A stretch of DNA of 64,000 nucleotides from Solwaraspora sp. WMMA2056 (lineage in GTDB: Bacteria > Actinomycetota > Actinomycetes > Mycobacteriales > Micromonosporaceae), in NCBI RefSeq assembly GCF_030345095.1, contig NZ_CP128360.1, positions 3,348,001-3,412,000 on the forward strand, written 5' to 3'. The position numbers were made by a program, and so were the translations under genes. This document shows positions 8,709-17,401 of the stretch, one piece after another. Every line of letters starts with the position of its first letter. The first letter of the stretch is position 1. The notes under the pieces are model-generated. The model worked only from the letters and a program-made list of their open reading frames with translations. It ran no database searches and was not told the origin of the DNA.

Positions 8709-10121
8709 TCAGGCGGTGAGCCGGGCGGCCAGCGAGCCGGTCCGGTCCAGCGAGGTCAGGTAGCCGTGGACCCAGGCCCGGATGTCGTGGTGACGCAGGT
8801 GCTCGCGCATCGACCGCATCCGGTCGGCGATGTCGGTCGGCGCGGCCTCCAACGCGTGCATCAGGGTCAACTTGAGACCGTCGAGGTCGTGCGGATTGAC
8901 CAGGTACGCCTGCTGGAACTCGGCGGCGGCCCCGGCGAACTCGCTGAGCAGCAGGGCACCGTCGTCGTCGACCCGGGCGGCGACGTACTCCTTGGCCACC
9001 AGGTTCATCCCGTCGCGCAGCGGGGTGACCGCCATGATGTCGGCGACCCGGTACAGGGCCGCCAGGTCGGCCCGGCTGAACGACTGGTTGAGGTAGTGGA
9101 TCGCCGGCTCGCCGACCCGGCCGAACTCGCCGTTGATCCGGCCTACCTCGCGTTCGACCCGGTCGCGCAGGATCCGGTACTGCTCGACGCGCTCCCGGCT
9201 GGGTACCGCGACCTGCACCATCACCGTGTCGCGGACCTTGATGTGCCCGTCGGCGATCAGTTCGCTGTACGCCTTGAGCCGCTGCTCGATGCCCTTGGTG
9301 TAGTCCATCCGGTCTACACTGAGGATCACGTGCTGCGGGTCACCGAGGTCGGCCCGCAGCTGCCGGGCACGTTCGACCACGTCGGGTCGGGCGGCGAGAG
9401 ACTCCATCTCGGACATGTTGATCGAGACCGGGAAGGCGCCGATGCGCACCACCCGGTCGTCGATCGCGATCCGGCGGTCGGTGGCCGGCACCTTGAGTAC
9501 CTTCGTCGCCAGTTGGGCGAAGTTGTGCGCGGCCTGGGCGCGCTGGAAGCCGACCAGGTCGGCGCCGAGCATGCCGAGCATCAACTCCGCTCGGCGCGGC
9601 AGCTGCATGAACAGCTCCGGTGGCGGGAACGGTACGTGCAGGAAGAAGCCGATCAGCAGGTCCGGGCGCAACGCCCGCAGCATCCCCGGCACCAGCTGAA
9701 GGTGGTAGTCCTGCACCCAGACGATCGCGCCCGGTTCGGCGGCGGCGGCCGCCGCGTCGGCGAACCGCTGGTTGACCCGTTGGTACGCCTCCCACCAGCG
9801 GCGGTGGTACGCCGGTTGCTCGACCGAGTCGTGGTAGAGCGGCCACAGGGTGGCGTTGGCGAAGCCCTCGTAGTGGTCCCGAATGTCCTCTGCGGACAGC
9901 GCGAGGGTGTGCATCCGGACGCCGTCGATGTCCGGCAGACTCGGCGCGGGCCCGGTGCCACCGGCCCACCCGACCCAGGTGGCCGGGGTGTGCTGCAGGA
10001 TCGGGTGCAGTGCGCTGACCAGTCCGCCGGGGCTTCGACGCCATTCGCACGCGCCGTCGCGTGCGACGCTGTCGTCCACCGGCAGCCGGTTGGCCACCAC
10101 GACGAGGGAACTTTGACGCAT
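8709..10121 (-). CDS. otsA: Trehalose-6-phosphate synthase (GT20)
   Basis: Makes trehalose-6-phosphate from UDP-glucose (or GDP-glucose) and glucose-6-phosphate; 470 aa, the normal family length. WVGWAGG near the N-terminus, DYHLQLVPGML, FFLHVPFPPPELF and SVDRMDYTKGIEQRLKAY are the diagnostic GT20 segments. ATG 10121 (MRQSSLVVVANRLPV) is preferred over the upstream in-frame GTG because the family begins right at the VVVANRLPV strand. No trehalose-phosphatase (otsB) is visible nearby. The gene faces a convergent hydrolase and is followed upstream by about 160 bases that should hold its promoter. Confidence 0.93.
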   Translation of the reverse strand: MRQSSLVVVANRLPVDDSVARDGACEWRRSPGGLVSALHPILQHTPATWVGWAGGTGPAPSLPDIDGVRMHTLALSAEDIRDHYEGFANATLWPLYHDSVEQPAYHRRWWEAYQRVNQRFADAAAAAAEPGAIVWVQDYHLQLVPGMLRALRPDLLIGFFLHVPFPPPELFMQLPRRAELMLGMLGADLVGFQRAQAAHNFAQLATKVLKVPATDRRIAIDDRVVRIGAFPVSINMSEMESLAARPDVVERARQLRADLGDPQHVILSVDRMDYTKGIEQRLKAYSELIADGHIKVRDTVMVQVAVPSRERVEQYRILRDRVEREVGRINGEFGRVGEPAIHYLNQSFSRADLAALYRVADIMAVTPLRDGMNLVAKEYVAARVDDDGALLLSEFAGAAAEFQQAYLVNPHDLDGLKLTLMHALEAAPTDIADRMRSMREHLRHHDIRAWVHGYLTSLDRTGSLAARLTA

Positions 10122-10285
10122 GAGGGGACCTCGTTTCGCTGCGGCAGGGCCGCGCATGGCGAGTGATCGCGAACGTGTGAGGGGTCGGCTACCGGAATTA
10201 TTCCTACTGAGACCAAGTTACGCGACTGTTACAGAGTGACCACAGTCGTCAATGAATCAGAATTTCCGCCATCCAGTGGTCAGGT

Positions 10286-11446
10286 TCAGACGACCGCACC
10301 GTCGTCGATGTCGTCATCCTCGTCGTGATCCGGGCGCAGCCGCCAGATCAACGTGACAAAGCCACCGACGACGCCAGCGAAACCGAGCAGGATGGCCAAC
10401 CCACGGTCAACCGGAAGCACAGTCGGGAAGACGAACAGGATGAACCCCGCGACGATCGCGAGCACCCCGAGCACCGCTGCGGACGACAGCCGGGGCAGCG
10501 GCGGTGGCGGCGGCGGGGTGTAGCCCTCCTCCGGCTCGTCGGGCAGTCGGCTGCCGAACGTGTCCAACCCGTCCAGCAGGGACGGCTCGTCGCCCCGGCG
10601 GCCGATCGAGATGTTGGTGAAGCCGACCGCCCACGGCAGCGGATCGTCGGCACCCGCGCCCCGCGTCGGCCCGGTGTCCGCCGGTCCGGGACGCTCGGCC
10701 CCGGTGCGGCCCGCAGGGTCGGTGACGTCACCGGCGGTACGGTCGTCGCCGGCGCTACGGCCCGGGTCGGGGAGCTGCCCGGGGTACCGCTGCGGGGGTG
10801 TCGTGCCGGTGGCGTCGGTGCCGGAGCGGTCAGCCGGGGTCGCGTCGGCGGTGCCGTCGCCCACCGGCCCGGCTGCTGGCCCGCGTTGCCCGGTGGGAAG
10901 ATTCTCGGCCGCCGGCCAGGGCGCGGGGCCCACGTCCGTCGGGGCGCTCCGATGGTAGTTGGCGATGATCCCGGCCCAGGCGGCCTCGACATCGGCATCC
11001 GGCGTCGCCCGCCGGTCGGGCGAACCGGTCGGGCCGGACCCGTCAGCGCCGAACGGCCCCGCTGCGCCGCCGGCTGCGCCGCCCGCTGCGGCCGTACCGC
11101 CCGACCCGTCAGCACCGGTGGACCCGGCGCCACCCGCCGGCCCGGTCGTCGCCCGGCCGCCCGGCGCGGCCGGGCCGTCCTCGGCGAGCTGCACCAGGTA
11201 GCCCCGGGCCGTGTCCAGGTGCACCCGGTCGACGAAGAGCCGGTCGATCGGCCGTGCTGGCACGGTCGTGGTCCGGGTCACCGGATTGACGTCCGACGAC
11301 GGCTGCAGGTACGCGGCGATCCCACCGGCGGCGAGCACGTCGAGCAGGTGCTCGCCGACCCGTGGATCGACGTCGCCGGCCACCGCGTACTCGGATGCGT
11401 CGAGGCCGTTGTCCCGCCGCCCCCGGCGCGCGCCACCCGCAGACAC
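10286..11446 (-). CDS. Conserved membrane protein with two C-terminal membrane segments
   Basis: A 386-aa protein. The first ~75 residues look folded (DPRVGEHLLDVLAAGGIAAYL), then comes a long Gly/Pro/Ala/Asp-rich disordered stretch, and the last ~80 residues hold two hydrophobic segments (VLGVLAIVAGFILFVF and ILLGFAGVVGGFVTLIW) before an acidic tail DEDDDIDDG. Related actinobacterial proteins are sometimes called DUF308-like. GTG 11446 has GAGGAGAGG upstream. The gene lies between otsA and the cyclase regulator on the same strand, but gaps of about 150 bases on both sides argue against one tight operon. Function unknown. Confidence 0.6.
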   Translation of the reverse strand: MSAGGARRGRRDNGLDASEYAVAGDVDPRVGEHLLDVLAAGGIAAYLQPSSDVNPVTRTTTVPARPIDRLFVDRVHLDTARGYLVQLAEDGPAAPGGRATTGPAGGAGSTGADGSGGTAAAGGAAGGAAGPFGADGSGPTGSPDRRATPDADVEAAWAGIIANYHRSAPTDVGPAPWPAAENLPTGQRGPAAGPVGDGTADATPADRSGTDATGTTPPQRYPGQLPDPGRSAGDDRTAGDVTDPAGRTGAERPGPADTGPTRGAGADDPLPWAVGFTNISIGRRGDEPSLLDGLDTFGSRLPDEPEEGYTPPPPPPLPRLSSAAVLGVLAIVAGFILFVFPTVLPVDRGLAILLGFAGVVGGFVTLIWRLRPDHDEDDDIDDGAVV

Positions 11447-11593
11447 CGAACCCTCTCCTCACCGGTCGCCGTCGCGCCCTGTCCCACCGGCGGCCCCGGC
11501 CGGGGCGTGCCGTGCCCTTGAATCGTGACACGCCGGGAGCCGGTTGCGGGAGTGCGTCGGGCGCGCCGTTCGCGCCCGGGGGCCCGCCGAAGG

Positions 11594-14500
11594 TCAGGAA
11601 GCGAGCGTCGGCGACCAGCCGTAGTCGTCGGCGCCCTGCTCACCCAGGCCCAGCAACCCGGGCGCCTTGTTGCGCAGCGCGAATCCCTGCACCTCGGGCA
11701 ACGCCGGGATCGCCGCCTCCCGGTCCCCGGCCCGCCGGGCGGCACCGACGGCCAGCGCCAGCGCGATCATCCGGTCCGTGACGGCGTCGATCTCGCCGAA
11801 CCCGGCCGCCGCCGCCGCGTACAACTCGTTGGCCCGGCGGTGGTCGCCGTCGGCGGCCGCCACCGCGGCGCTGACCGTGGCCAGCGCGGCCTGCGCCCAC
11901 GGCGTACGGTGGCGCACCCGGTCGAGCATCGACCGCACCCGTACGGCGGCCGCCCGCCCGGCGGTCGCGGCGGCGAACGCGGCCGCGGCGATCCACTCGC
12001 CGCTGGCCAGGGCCGGCACCCTCGACCAGGAGTCGTCCAGCTCCGCCAGCAGGGCGGCCGCCTCGGCGTCGCGCCCCTGCAACGCCCGGCACAGCGCACC
12101 CAGGCCGAGACTGTTCCAGTACGGCCGGCGGAACCCGCTGTCGCGGGCCGCCCGGACCGCGTCGGCCACGTCGTCGACGTCACCGGCCTCGGCGCCGGGC
12201 ACCGGCTCGCCGCGCAGCACCCGAAGGCAGCAGCGCAGCCCTCGGACCTGGATGTCCCACCGCCCGCTCGGGGTTTCGACGAAGGCGTCGGCGGCGGCCA
12301 GGAAGGCGGTGAAGTCGCCGGCGAAGTAGGCCCGCATCGCCTCGCCCGAGTACCCGGTGCTCTGCCCGGACCCGGTGGCGGCACCGGCCATCAGCTCCTG
12401 CGCGCCGGACCAGTCGCCCTCCTCGCACAACGCGTACGACAGGTTCTGCAGCGCCCGGGGCAGGGCCAGCAACTGCTGCTCGCGGCACATCGCGGTGGCC
12501 GCCCGCAGCTGGTCGAGGCCGTCGCGTTCGCCCGACTGGTAGCGGGCCATCGCGACCGTTATCCGCGCGTCGACCAGCGTCTCGGTCAGGCCGAGCCGCT
12601 CGGCGATCTCGGCGGCGGCCCCCGCCGCCGCGATCGCCGGATCCCGCTCGAGGTTGAGCATGTGCAACCGACCGAGCTCGGCGTACGCGTCGGCCTTCTG
12701 GTCGCTGTCGGGCAGCGCGTCGAACAGCTCCACCGCCCGGTCCAGGCACCGCAGCGCACCGGCGCGGTCGGTCCGTAGCCAGGCGGCCCGCCCCAACAGC
12801 GTCCACGCCCGCGCCGCGCAGCCCTGGTCCGCGACGGCGGACAGCGCGTCGGCCAGGGCCCGCAGCTGGTCGGCGCCACCGGCGGCGAGGAAGGCCGGGC
12901 CGTCGCGGAAGAAGGCGATCTCGGCGCCGAGCAGTTCCAGCTGCAGCCGGGGCCCCGCCTCGTCGGTGTCGGCGAGCCGGACCGCGTTCAGCGCCCGTTC
13001 GACGTGCCCGGCGGCGACGTCGAGAGCGTGCAGCGCGTAGGCCCGCCGGGCGGCCCGGTGCAGCGCGTCACGGGCCGGGCCGGCGTAGACACCGGTGTCC
13101 AGACCCAGCGTGTCGGCGATCTCGTGGGCGGCCCACCGGTGGTGCGCCAGGACCTCCGCCAGGTCGGTGTCGCGGTCGCCGGCGAGGGTGTCGAGCCAGT
13201 CGGCGGTACGGGCGTGCCGGGCCACCCGCTCGCTGCGCGGCAGCCGCTGGTAGCAGACGTCGCGGACGAGGACGTGCCGGAACCGGAACTCCGGCTGCTG
13301 CGCCATCGCCGAACTGGTCTGCTCGTGGACGAAGTCGCGGTGTTCCAGCCGACGCAGCGCCCGGTCGACCAGCTCCACCGACTGTCCCAGCGCGGCGGCC
13401 ACGGCCCCCGGCCAGAACTGCACGCCGACCACTGCCGCGGCCAGCAGCACCGCCCGGTCGGCGGCGTCCAGCAGGTCGACCCGGTTGGCGATCACCCCGT
13501 GCACGCTGTCCGGGATCGCCAGGCCCGCGTCGTGGTCGAGCACCCAGCCGCGACCACTGCGCCGCAGCGACCCCTGTTCCATCAGCATCCGGACGTACTC
13601 GTGGGCGTACAGCGGGTTGCCGTCGGCCACCTCGACCAGCGGGCCGAGCAGGTCGGCGGAGAACGGTACGCCGCCGAACATGTGGGCGTACAGGGTGGCG
13701 ACGCTGCTGTCGCGCAGCGGCGGCAGCGTGACGGTCAGCGCGCCGACGGTGCTCCCGGCCCAGGCCGGGTCCCGGCTGATCAGCTCGGGCCGGGCGGTGC
13801 ACAGCAGCAGCAACGGCACCTGCCGGGCGGTGGCGCCGAGCAGTTCGACGAAGCGCAGCATCGCCTCGTCGGCCCAGTGCAGGTCCTCGAAGACCAGGAC
13901 GGTGGGTTGGCGGGCGGCCAGCGCCAGCAGGAACCGTCGCCAGGCCGACTCGGTCTCCTCGGCCGGCAGGTTGCGGTGCGGGAGCCCGACGAGTGGGCGC
14001 AGCGCGTCGACCAGTCGGTCGGCCTCCGGCCCGACCAGGTCACCGACCGCCGTAGCGAGCCGCTGCGCGGCGACGGAGGCCAGGTCGGTGTCGAGGATGC
14101 CGGCCTCGGCCTTGACGATGTCGGCGAGCGCGGCGAACGTGACGTTCTCCCCGAACGGCGGGCAACGGCCGATCCGCCAGGTCACCGGTTGGTCGACCAT
14201 CCGTTCGGTGTGCCGCAGCAGTTCCCGTACCAACCGGCTCTTGCCGATCCCCGCCTGACCGAGCACGGTCAGCACCTGGGGCCGCTGCTCCCGGATCGAC
14301 CGGTAGAGGGCGTTGACGAGTAGACCGAGCTCGTGCTCCCGATCGATCAACGGGGTGGCGTCGGTCTGCCGGTCGACCGGTGGCGGACGCAGCGGAGCGA
14401 GCGCGAGCCACACCTCGGTCGGCGACGACCGGCCCCGCAGGGTCACCGTCGGCTGTGCGTCGTACCGGATCGCGTCCCTGGTCAGGGCGTGGGTCACGCC

Positions 14501-15124
14501 ACAGACGAGCAGGCCGCCGGGCGGTGCTGCCGACTGCAGGCGGGAGGCGGTGACGACCACGTCACCGGCGACGAAGGCCTGGCCGCCGTCACGGGCGGCG
14601 GCGATGTCGACCAGCGCCTCACCGGTGGCCACGCCGATCCGGAACCGCAGCCCTTCGCCGGCGCCGTCGGTGAAGTCGTCGAGCGCGCGCCGCAGGTCGA
14701 GCCCGGTCCGGACACAGCGGACCGCGTCGTTCTCGGTGGCCACCGGGGCACCGAACAGGGCCATCACCGCGTCGCCGATGTACTTTTCGACCACGCCGCC
14801 GTACTGACCGACGACGCGGCGCACGACGGCGAAGTAGGCCGTCTGGGTCCGCCGGACCTGTTCCGGGTCGGCGCGTTCGGCGTACGGGGTGAAGTTGATC
14901 AGGTCGATGAACAGGACGCTGACCCGTCGACGGTCCTCGTGGCTCGGCTCGGTGACCGTTCGTCGGGCACCCTGTGGCTGTCCGCATGAGGTGCAGAAGT
15001 TCGCATCGGCCGGCAGCGGCCGGTCGCAGTGGGCGCAGATGGCGGTCAGCGGCGCACCGCAGCCGCCGCAGAAGCGGTCGGTGTCGGCTGCGGTTCGGCC
15101 GCACTTCTCGCAGGGAGCAGCGAT
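11594..15124 (-). CDS. Zinc-ribbon / class III cyclase / AAA ATPase / TPR-like large regulator
   Basis: A multidomain signalling protein of about 1176 aa. It opens with two CxxC pairs forming double zinc ribbons (CEKC, CGGC, CAHC, CTSC), then a class III nucleotidyl cyclase domain with VSVLFIDLINFT carrying the first metal-binding Asp and KYIGDAVMALFG carrying the second. An AAA ATPase follows with GQAGIGKSRLVRELL and VLVFEDLHWADE, then a long alpha-helical repeat region. No ATG, GTG or TTG occurs in frame before 14824, which is already inside the cyclase domain. GAGGAG sits six bases before an in-frame ATC at 15124, which I take as the real start; an in-frame TAG lies at 15158-15160. What it regulates is unknown. 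Confidence 0.8.
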   Translation of the reverse strand: MAAPCEKCGRTAADTDRFCGGCGAPLTAICAHCDRPLPADANFCTSCGQPQGARRTVTEPSHEDRRRVSVLFIDLINFTPYAERADPEQVRRTQTAYFAVVRRVVGQYGGVVEKYIGDAVMALFGAPVATENDAVRCVRTGLDLRRALDDFTDGAGEGLRFRIGVATGEALVDIAAARDGGQAFVAGDVVVTASRLQSAAPPGGLLVCGVTHALTRDAIRYDAQPTVTLRGRSSPTEVWLALAPLRPPPVDRQTDATPLIDREHELGLLVNALYRSIREQRPQVLTVLGQAGIGKSRLVRELLRHTERMVDQPVTWRIGRCPPFGENVTFAALADIVKAEAGILDTDLASVAAQRLATAVGDLVGPEADRLVDALRPLVGLPHRNLPAEETESAWRRFLLALAARQPTVLVFEDLHWADEAMLRFVELLGATARQVPLLLLCTARPELISRDPAWAGSTVGALTVTLPPLRDSSVATLYAHMFGGVPFSADLLGPLVEVADGNPLYAHEYVRMLMEQGSLRRSGRGWVLDHDAGLAIPDSVHGVIANRVDLLDAADRAVLLAAAVVGVQFWPGAVAAALGQSVELVDRALRRLEHRDFVHEQTSSAMAQQPEFRFRHVLVRDVCYQRLPRSERVARHARTADWLDTLAGDRDTDLAEVLAHHRWAAHEIADTLGLDTGVYAGPARDALHRAARRAYALHALDVAAGHVERALNAVRLADTDEAGPRLQLELLGAEIAFFRDGPAFLAAGGADQLRALADALSAVADQGCAARAWTLLGRAAWLRTDRAGALRCLDRAVELFDALPDSDQKADAYAELGRLHMLNLERDPAIAAAGAAAEIAERLGLTETLVDARITVAMARYQSGERDGLDQLRAATAMCREQQLLALPRALQNLSYALCEEGDWSGAQELMAGAATGSGQSTGYSGEAMRAYFAGDFTAFLAAADAFVETPSGRWDIQVRGLRCCLRVLRGEPVPGAEAGDVDDVADAVRAARDSGFRRPYWNSLGLGALCRALQGRDAEAAALLAELDDSWSRVPALASGEWIAAAAFAAATAGRAAAVRVRSMLDRVRHRTPWAQAALATVSAAVAAADGDHRRANELYAAAAAGFGEIDAVTDRMIALALAVGAARRAGDREAAIPALPEVQGFALRNKAPGLLGLGEQGADDYGWSPTLAS

Positions 15125-15393
15125 GTCGGCCTCCTCGCGGATCGTCGAGTCGGGAGCCTACTGTCGCATCTGGCCGACCACCCTGGCCAGCGGCTCACGA
15201 TTCGGGCGTGGCGGCGGGTGGTCCGGCACTGCGGGATGGTCCGCATCCGCAGCTCACCGCCGTGTTTCACGCCGAGTATCGCGGGTCCGGTCAACTGTCC
15301 ATAACCGGGCTGTTGGCTAATGGACAGTCCATCGGTGGGTGGAACCGGGCTACATTCATTCCGCCAGTTCAGACCGAGCAGGGGAGTCCTGAG
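15125..15393. promoter_or_regulatory. Divergent intergenic region
   Basis: 269 bases between the cyclase regulator (minus) and the WIGPTS protein (plus), holding both promoters. It includes the in-frame TAG (15158-15160) that caps the regulator reading frame. No clear repeat or operator seen. Confidence 0.4.
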
Positions 15394-15585
15394 ATGGTGT
15401 ACGCGAGGTTGGAGAAGGACTGGACCGACCCGTCCGGCGTCGACCACTCCGCAGGGGAGATGGTCGATCTCGACGCCGGCACGTTGGCCAAGTTGGAGGA
15501 GGAAGGGGTCGTTTCCGAGTGGATCGGCCCGACCAGCGAGAAGGTCGGCACCAACTGGATCGGCCCGACCAGCACCCAACCCTGA
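15394..15585 (+). CDS. Small 63-aa protein with repeated WIGPTS motif
   Basis: A 63-residue acidic protein, MVYARLEKDWTDPSG at the start and EWIGPTSEKVGTNWIGPTS at the end, so the hexapeptide WIGPTS occurs twice, ten residues apart. GGGGAG lies eight bases before ATG 15394, and the gene has its own transcript boundary, with a strong hairpin right after it. No signal peptide or membrane segment. I recall that short proteins beginning with this kind of YARLxxDWTD sequence are common in actinomycetes, but their function is not known to me. Confidence 0.65.
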   Translation: MVYARLEKDWTDPSGVDHSAGEMVDLDAGTLAKLEEEGVVSEWIGPTSEKVGTNWIGPTSTQP

Positions 15586-15595
15586 TCACGCAGGG

Positions 15596-15633
15596 GCAGG
15601 GCGGTACGCGTCAGCCGACGGGTACCGCCCTGC
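15596..15633. terminator. Strong hairpin terminator between convergent genes
   Basis: Perfect 12-bp inverted repeat: gcagggcggtac at 15596-15607 and gtaccgccctgc at 15622-15633, 14-base loop. It sits between the 63-aa protein gene (plus) and the Crp-family gene (minus), as expected for a bidirectional terminator. Confidence 0.7.
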
Positions 15634-15672
15634 GGCCGGTCGGCGGTCGGCCGTACCGCGGCCGCGTGCCGG

Positions 15673-16365
15673 TCAGCGGTCGGCCATGCCGGCCCGACGA
15701 CGCAACGCGGCGACGTCGGTGACCACGATCCGACGCCCCTCGGTACGCAGCCAGCCGCGGCTGCTGAACGAGCCGATGGCCTGGTTGACGCTCTGCCGGG
15801 AGCCGCCGGCCATCTCCGCGAGCTGACTCTGGTTCAACTCGATCGTGATCATCGGTGCGTGGCTCTCCCCGGCCAGCCGGACCAGGGTCTTGGCCACCCG
15901 GCCGGGCAGGTCGAGGAAGACGTGGTCGGCGTTCTGCTCGGTGAGCCGGCGGATCAGCGCGCCGAGCGAGCGCATCACCGCGTCGAGGATCCGTGGGTTG
16001 GAGTGGACCAGGTCCATGAACGCGCCGCGGGACAGGGCCAGCGCGGCACAGTCCTCGATGGCCTCGGCCGACGCCGAGCGGGTGGAGGCGTCCAGCAGTG
16101 ACACCTCGCCGAGAACGTCGGGCGGGCGGATCACCGACAGCACCGCACGTTCGCCGGTGGGCGCGGTCCGGAAGACCGCGATCGCGCCTCGTTTGAGCAC
16201 GATCAGCGAATCGCCGGGATCGTTCTCCACGAAGAGCAACTGCCCCTTACGGTAGGTGCGGGGCACGGCGGCGGCGATCACCCGCTGTCGGACCTCCGGT
16301 TCGAGGCCGGCGAACATGTCCACGCCGGTGAGCGCGTCACCCGGCTCCGGCAGGCGCATCTCCAC
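15673..16365 (-). CDS. Crp/Fnr family transcription regulator
   Basis: A 230-aa regulator with an N-terminal cyclic-nucleotide-binding fold (IVLKRGAIAVFRTAPTGERAVLS followed by LGEVSLLD) and a C-terminal winged helix-turn-helix (LAEMAGGSRQSVNQAI). GTG 16365 is chosen because GGGAGGGG lies about six bases upstream; ATG 16359 is an alternative two codons later. The phosphate-binding segment GEVSLLDASTRSA lacks the full RSA-type pocket spacing of E. coli Crp, so cAMP dependence is not proven. A large cyclase-domain regulator is encoded close by, which makes a cyclic-nucleotide link attractive but unproven. Confidence 0.85.
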   Translation of the reverse strand: MEMRLPEPGDALTGVDMFAGLEPEVRQRVIAAAVPRTYRKGQLLFVENDPGDSLIVLKRGAIAVFRTAPTGERAVLSVIRPPDVLGEVSLLDASTRSASAEAIEDCAALALSRGAFMDLVHSNPRILDAVMRSLGALIRRLTEQNADHVFLDLPGRVAKTLVRLAGESHAPMITIELNQSQLAEMAGGSRQSVNQAIGSFSSRGWLRTEGRRIVVTDVAALRRRAGMADR

Positions 16366-16725
16366 GGTCCAACCCCTCCCCACCAAGGGCACCATCCCAC
16401 CGAGGGCACCATCGCACCCGGCCGGGGATGCAGCACCGACGCGGGCGAACATGAAATAGATACCGTTCGGAGAACGGTGTCAACATCAGATCATGGCTGG
16501 CCTGTCGCGTGGTGTACACCCCCACAATCATTTCTGTGACAGTCCTGTGCCCGACAAACCGGCAGGCTGGTGGCCAGATCCACCGACGGGTGGGGGCCGA
16601 CACGGGGGCCCGGTGGATCCGGCCGTGGGGAAGCGGTGCCGGCCGGGGTCCGTCCGTGGGGCGGTGTGGCCCCGGCCGGTACCCCGACGGGCCGCCGTCG
16701 ACGCCGATCGGCGAGGATGACGGCG
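16366..16725. promoter_or_regulatory. 360-base divergent intergenic region with one inverted repeat
   Basis: No gene is visible here. At 16462-16478 there is a perfect inverted repeat, accgttc-gga-gaacggt, about 100 bases before the Crp-family start, a plausible operator. The rest is GC-rich without recognisable features, and the right half must hold the promoter for the exoribonuclease gene. Confidence 0.45.
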
Positions 16726-17232
16726 ATGACGTACCGCTACTTCTACGACTGCGAGTTCATCGAGGACGGCCGGATCATCGACCTCGTCTCGATCGGCGTG
16801 GTCGACGAGCACGGCCGCGAGTTCTACGCGGTCTCCACCGAGTTCGACGCCGCCCGGGCGATCCCCTGGGTGCGCCGTAACGTGCTCGACAAGCTTCCGT
16901 CGCCGGCCGACCCGGCCTGGCGCTCCCGCGAACGGATCCGGGACGAGCTGTACGAGTTCCTGGTGGCACCGTTGCGCGCCGGTACGGCCGACGAGCTGGA
17001 GCTGTGGGCCTGGTACGCCGCGTACGACCACGTGGCCCTGGCGCAGCTGTGGGGCGCGATGCCGGCGCTGCCCCGCCCGGTGCCGCGGTTCACCAAGGAT
17101 CTGCGGCAACGGTGGGACGACGCGGGCCGCCCGGCACTGCCGACGGCGGTCGCCGAGCGTCACGACGCGCTGGTCGACGCGCGGCACAACCTGGCCCGGT
17201 GGCAGGTGATCAGCCAGGCGTACCGCCGGTGA
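16726..17232 (+). CDS. 3'-5' exoribonuclease, Rv2179c type (DEDDh)
   Basis: A 168-aa RNase T-like exonuclease very similar throughout to M. tuberculosis Rv2179c as I remember it. The DEDDh residues can be placed: DCEFIEDG gives the first Asp and Glu, AYDHVAL gives the second Asp, and HDALVDARHN gives the His and last Asp. Length equals the family (about 168 aa). ATG 16726 (MTYRYFYDCEF) is preferred over ATG 16717, because GAGG at 16713-16716 abuts the earlier ATG but is nine bases from the later one. It probably trims RNA 3' ends in the cytoplasm. Confidence 0.9.
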   Translation: MTYRYFYDCEFIEDGRIIDLVSIGVVDEHGREFYAVSTEFDAARAIPWVRRNVLDKLPSPADPAWRSRERIRDELYEFLVAPLRAGTADELELWAWYAAYDHVALAQLWGAMPALPRPVPRFTKDLRQRWDDAGRPALPTAVAERHDALVDARHNLARWQVISQAYRR

Positions 17233-17401
17233 CCGGGTCCGTCTCGACGGTGATCCTCGGGGTCTGGTCGCCTCGCCGCCGGGTGGGCCGATAAAGTGCG
17301 CACTGACGGCCCGCCCCGGGCCGGCAATGACGCCGACGGTCTGACCGGACTTCGTTCCTGGGGCTCGAGTGGGTCACAGATTCCTGGAGGATGAGCGGAT
17401 C

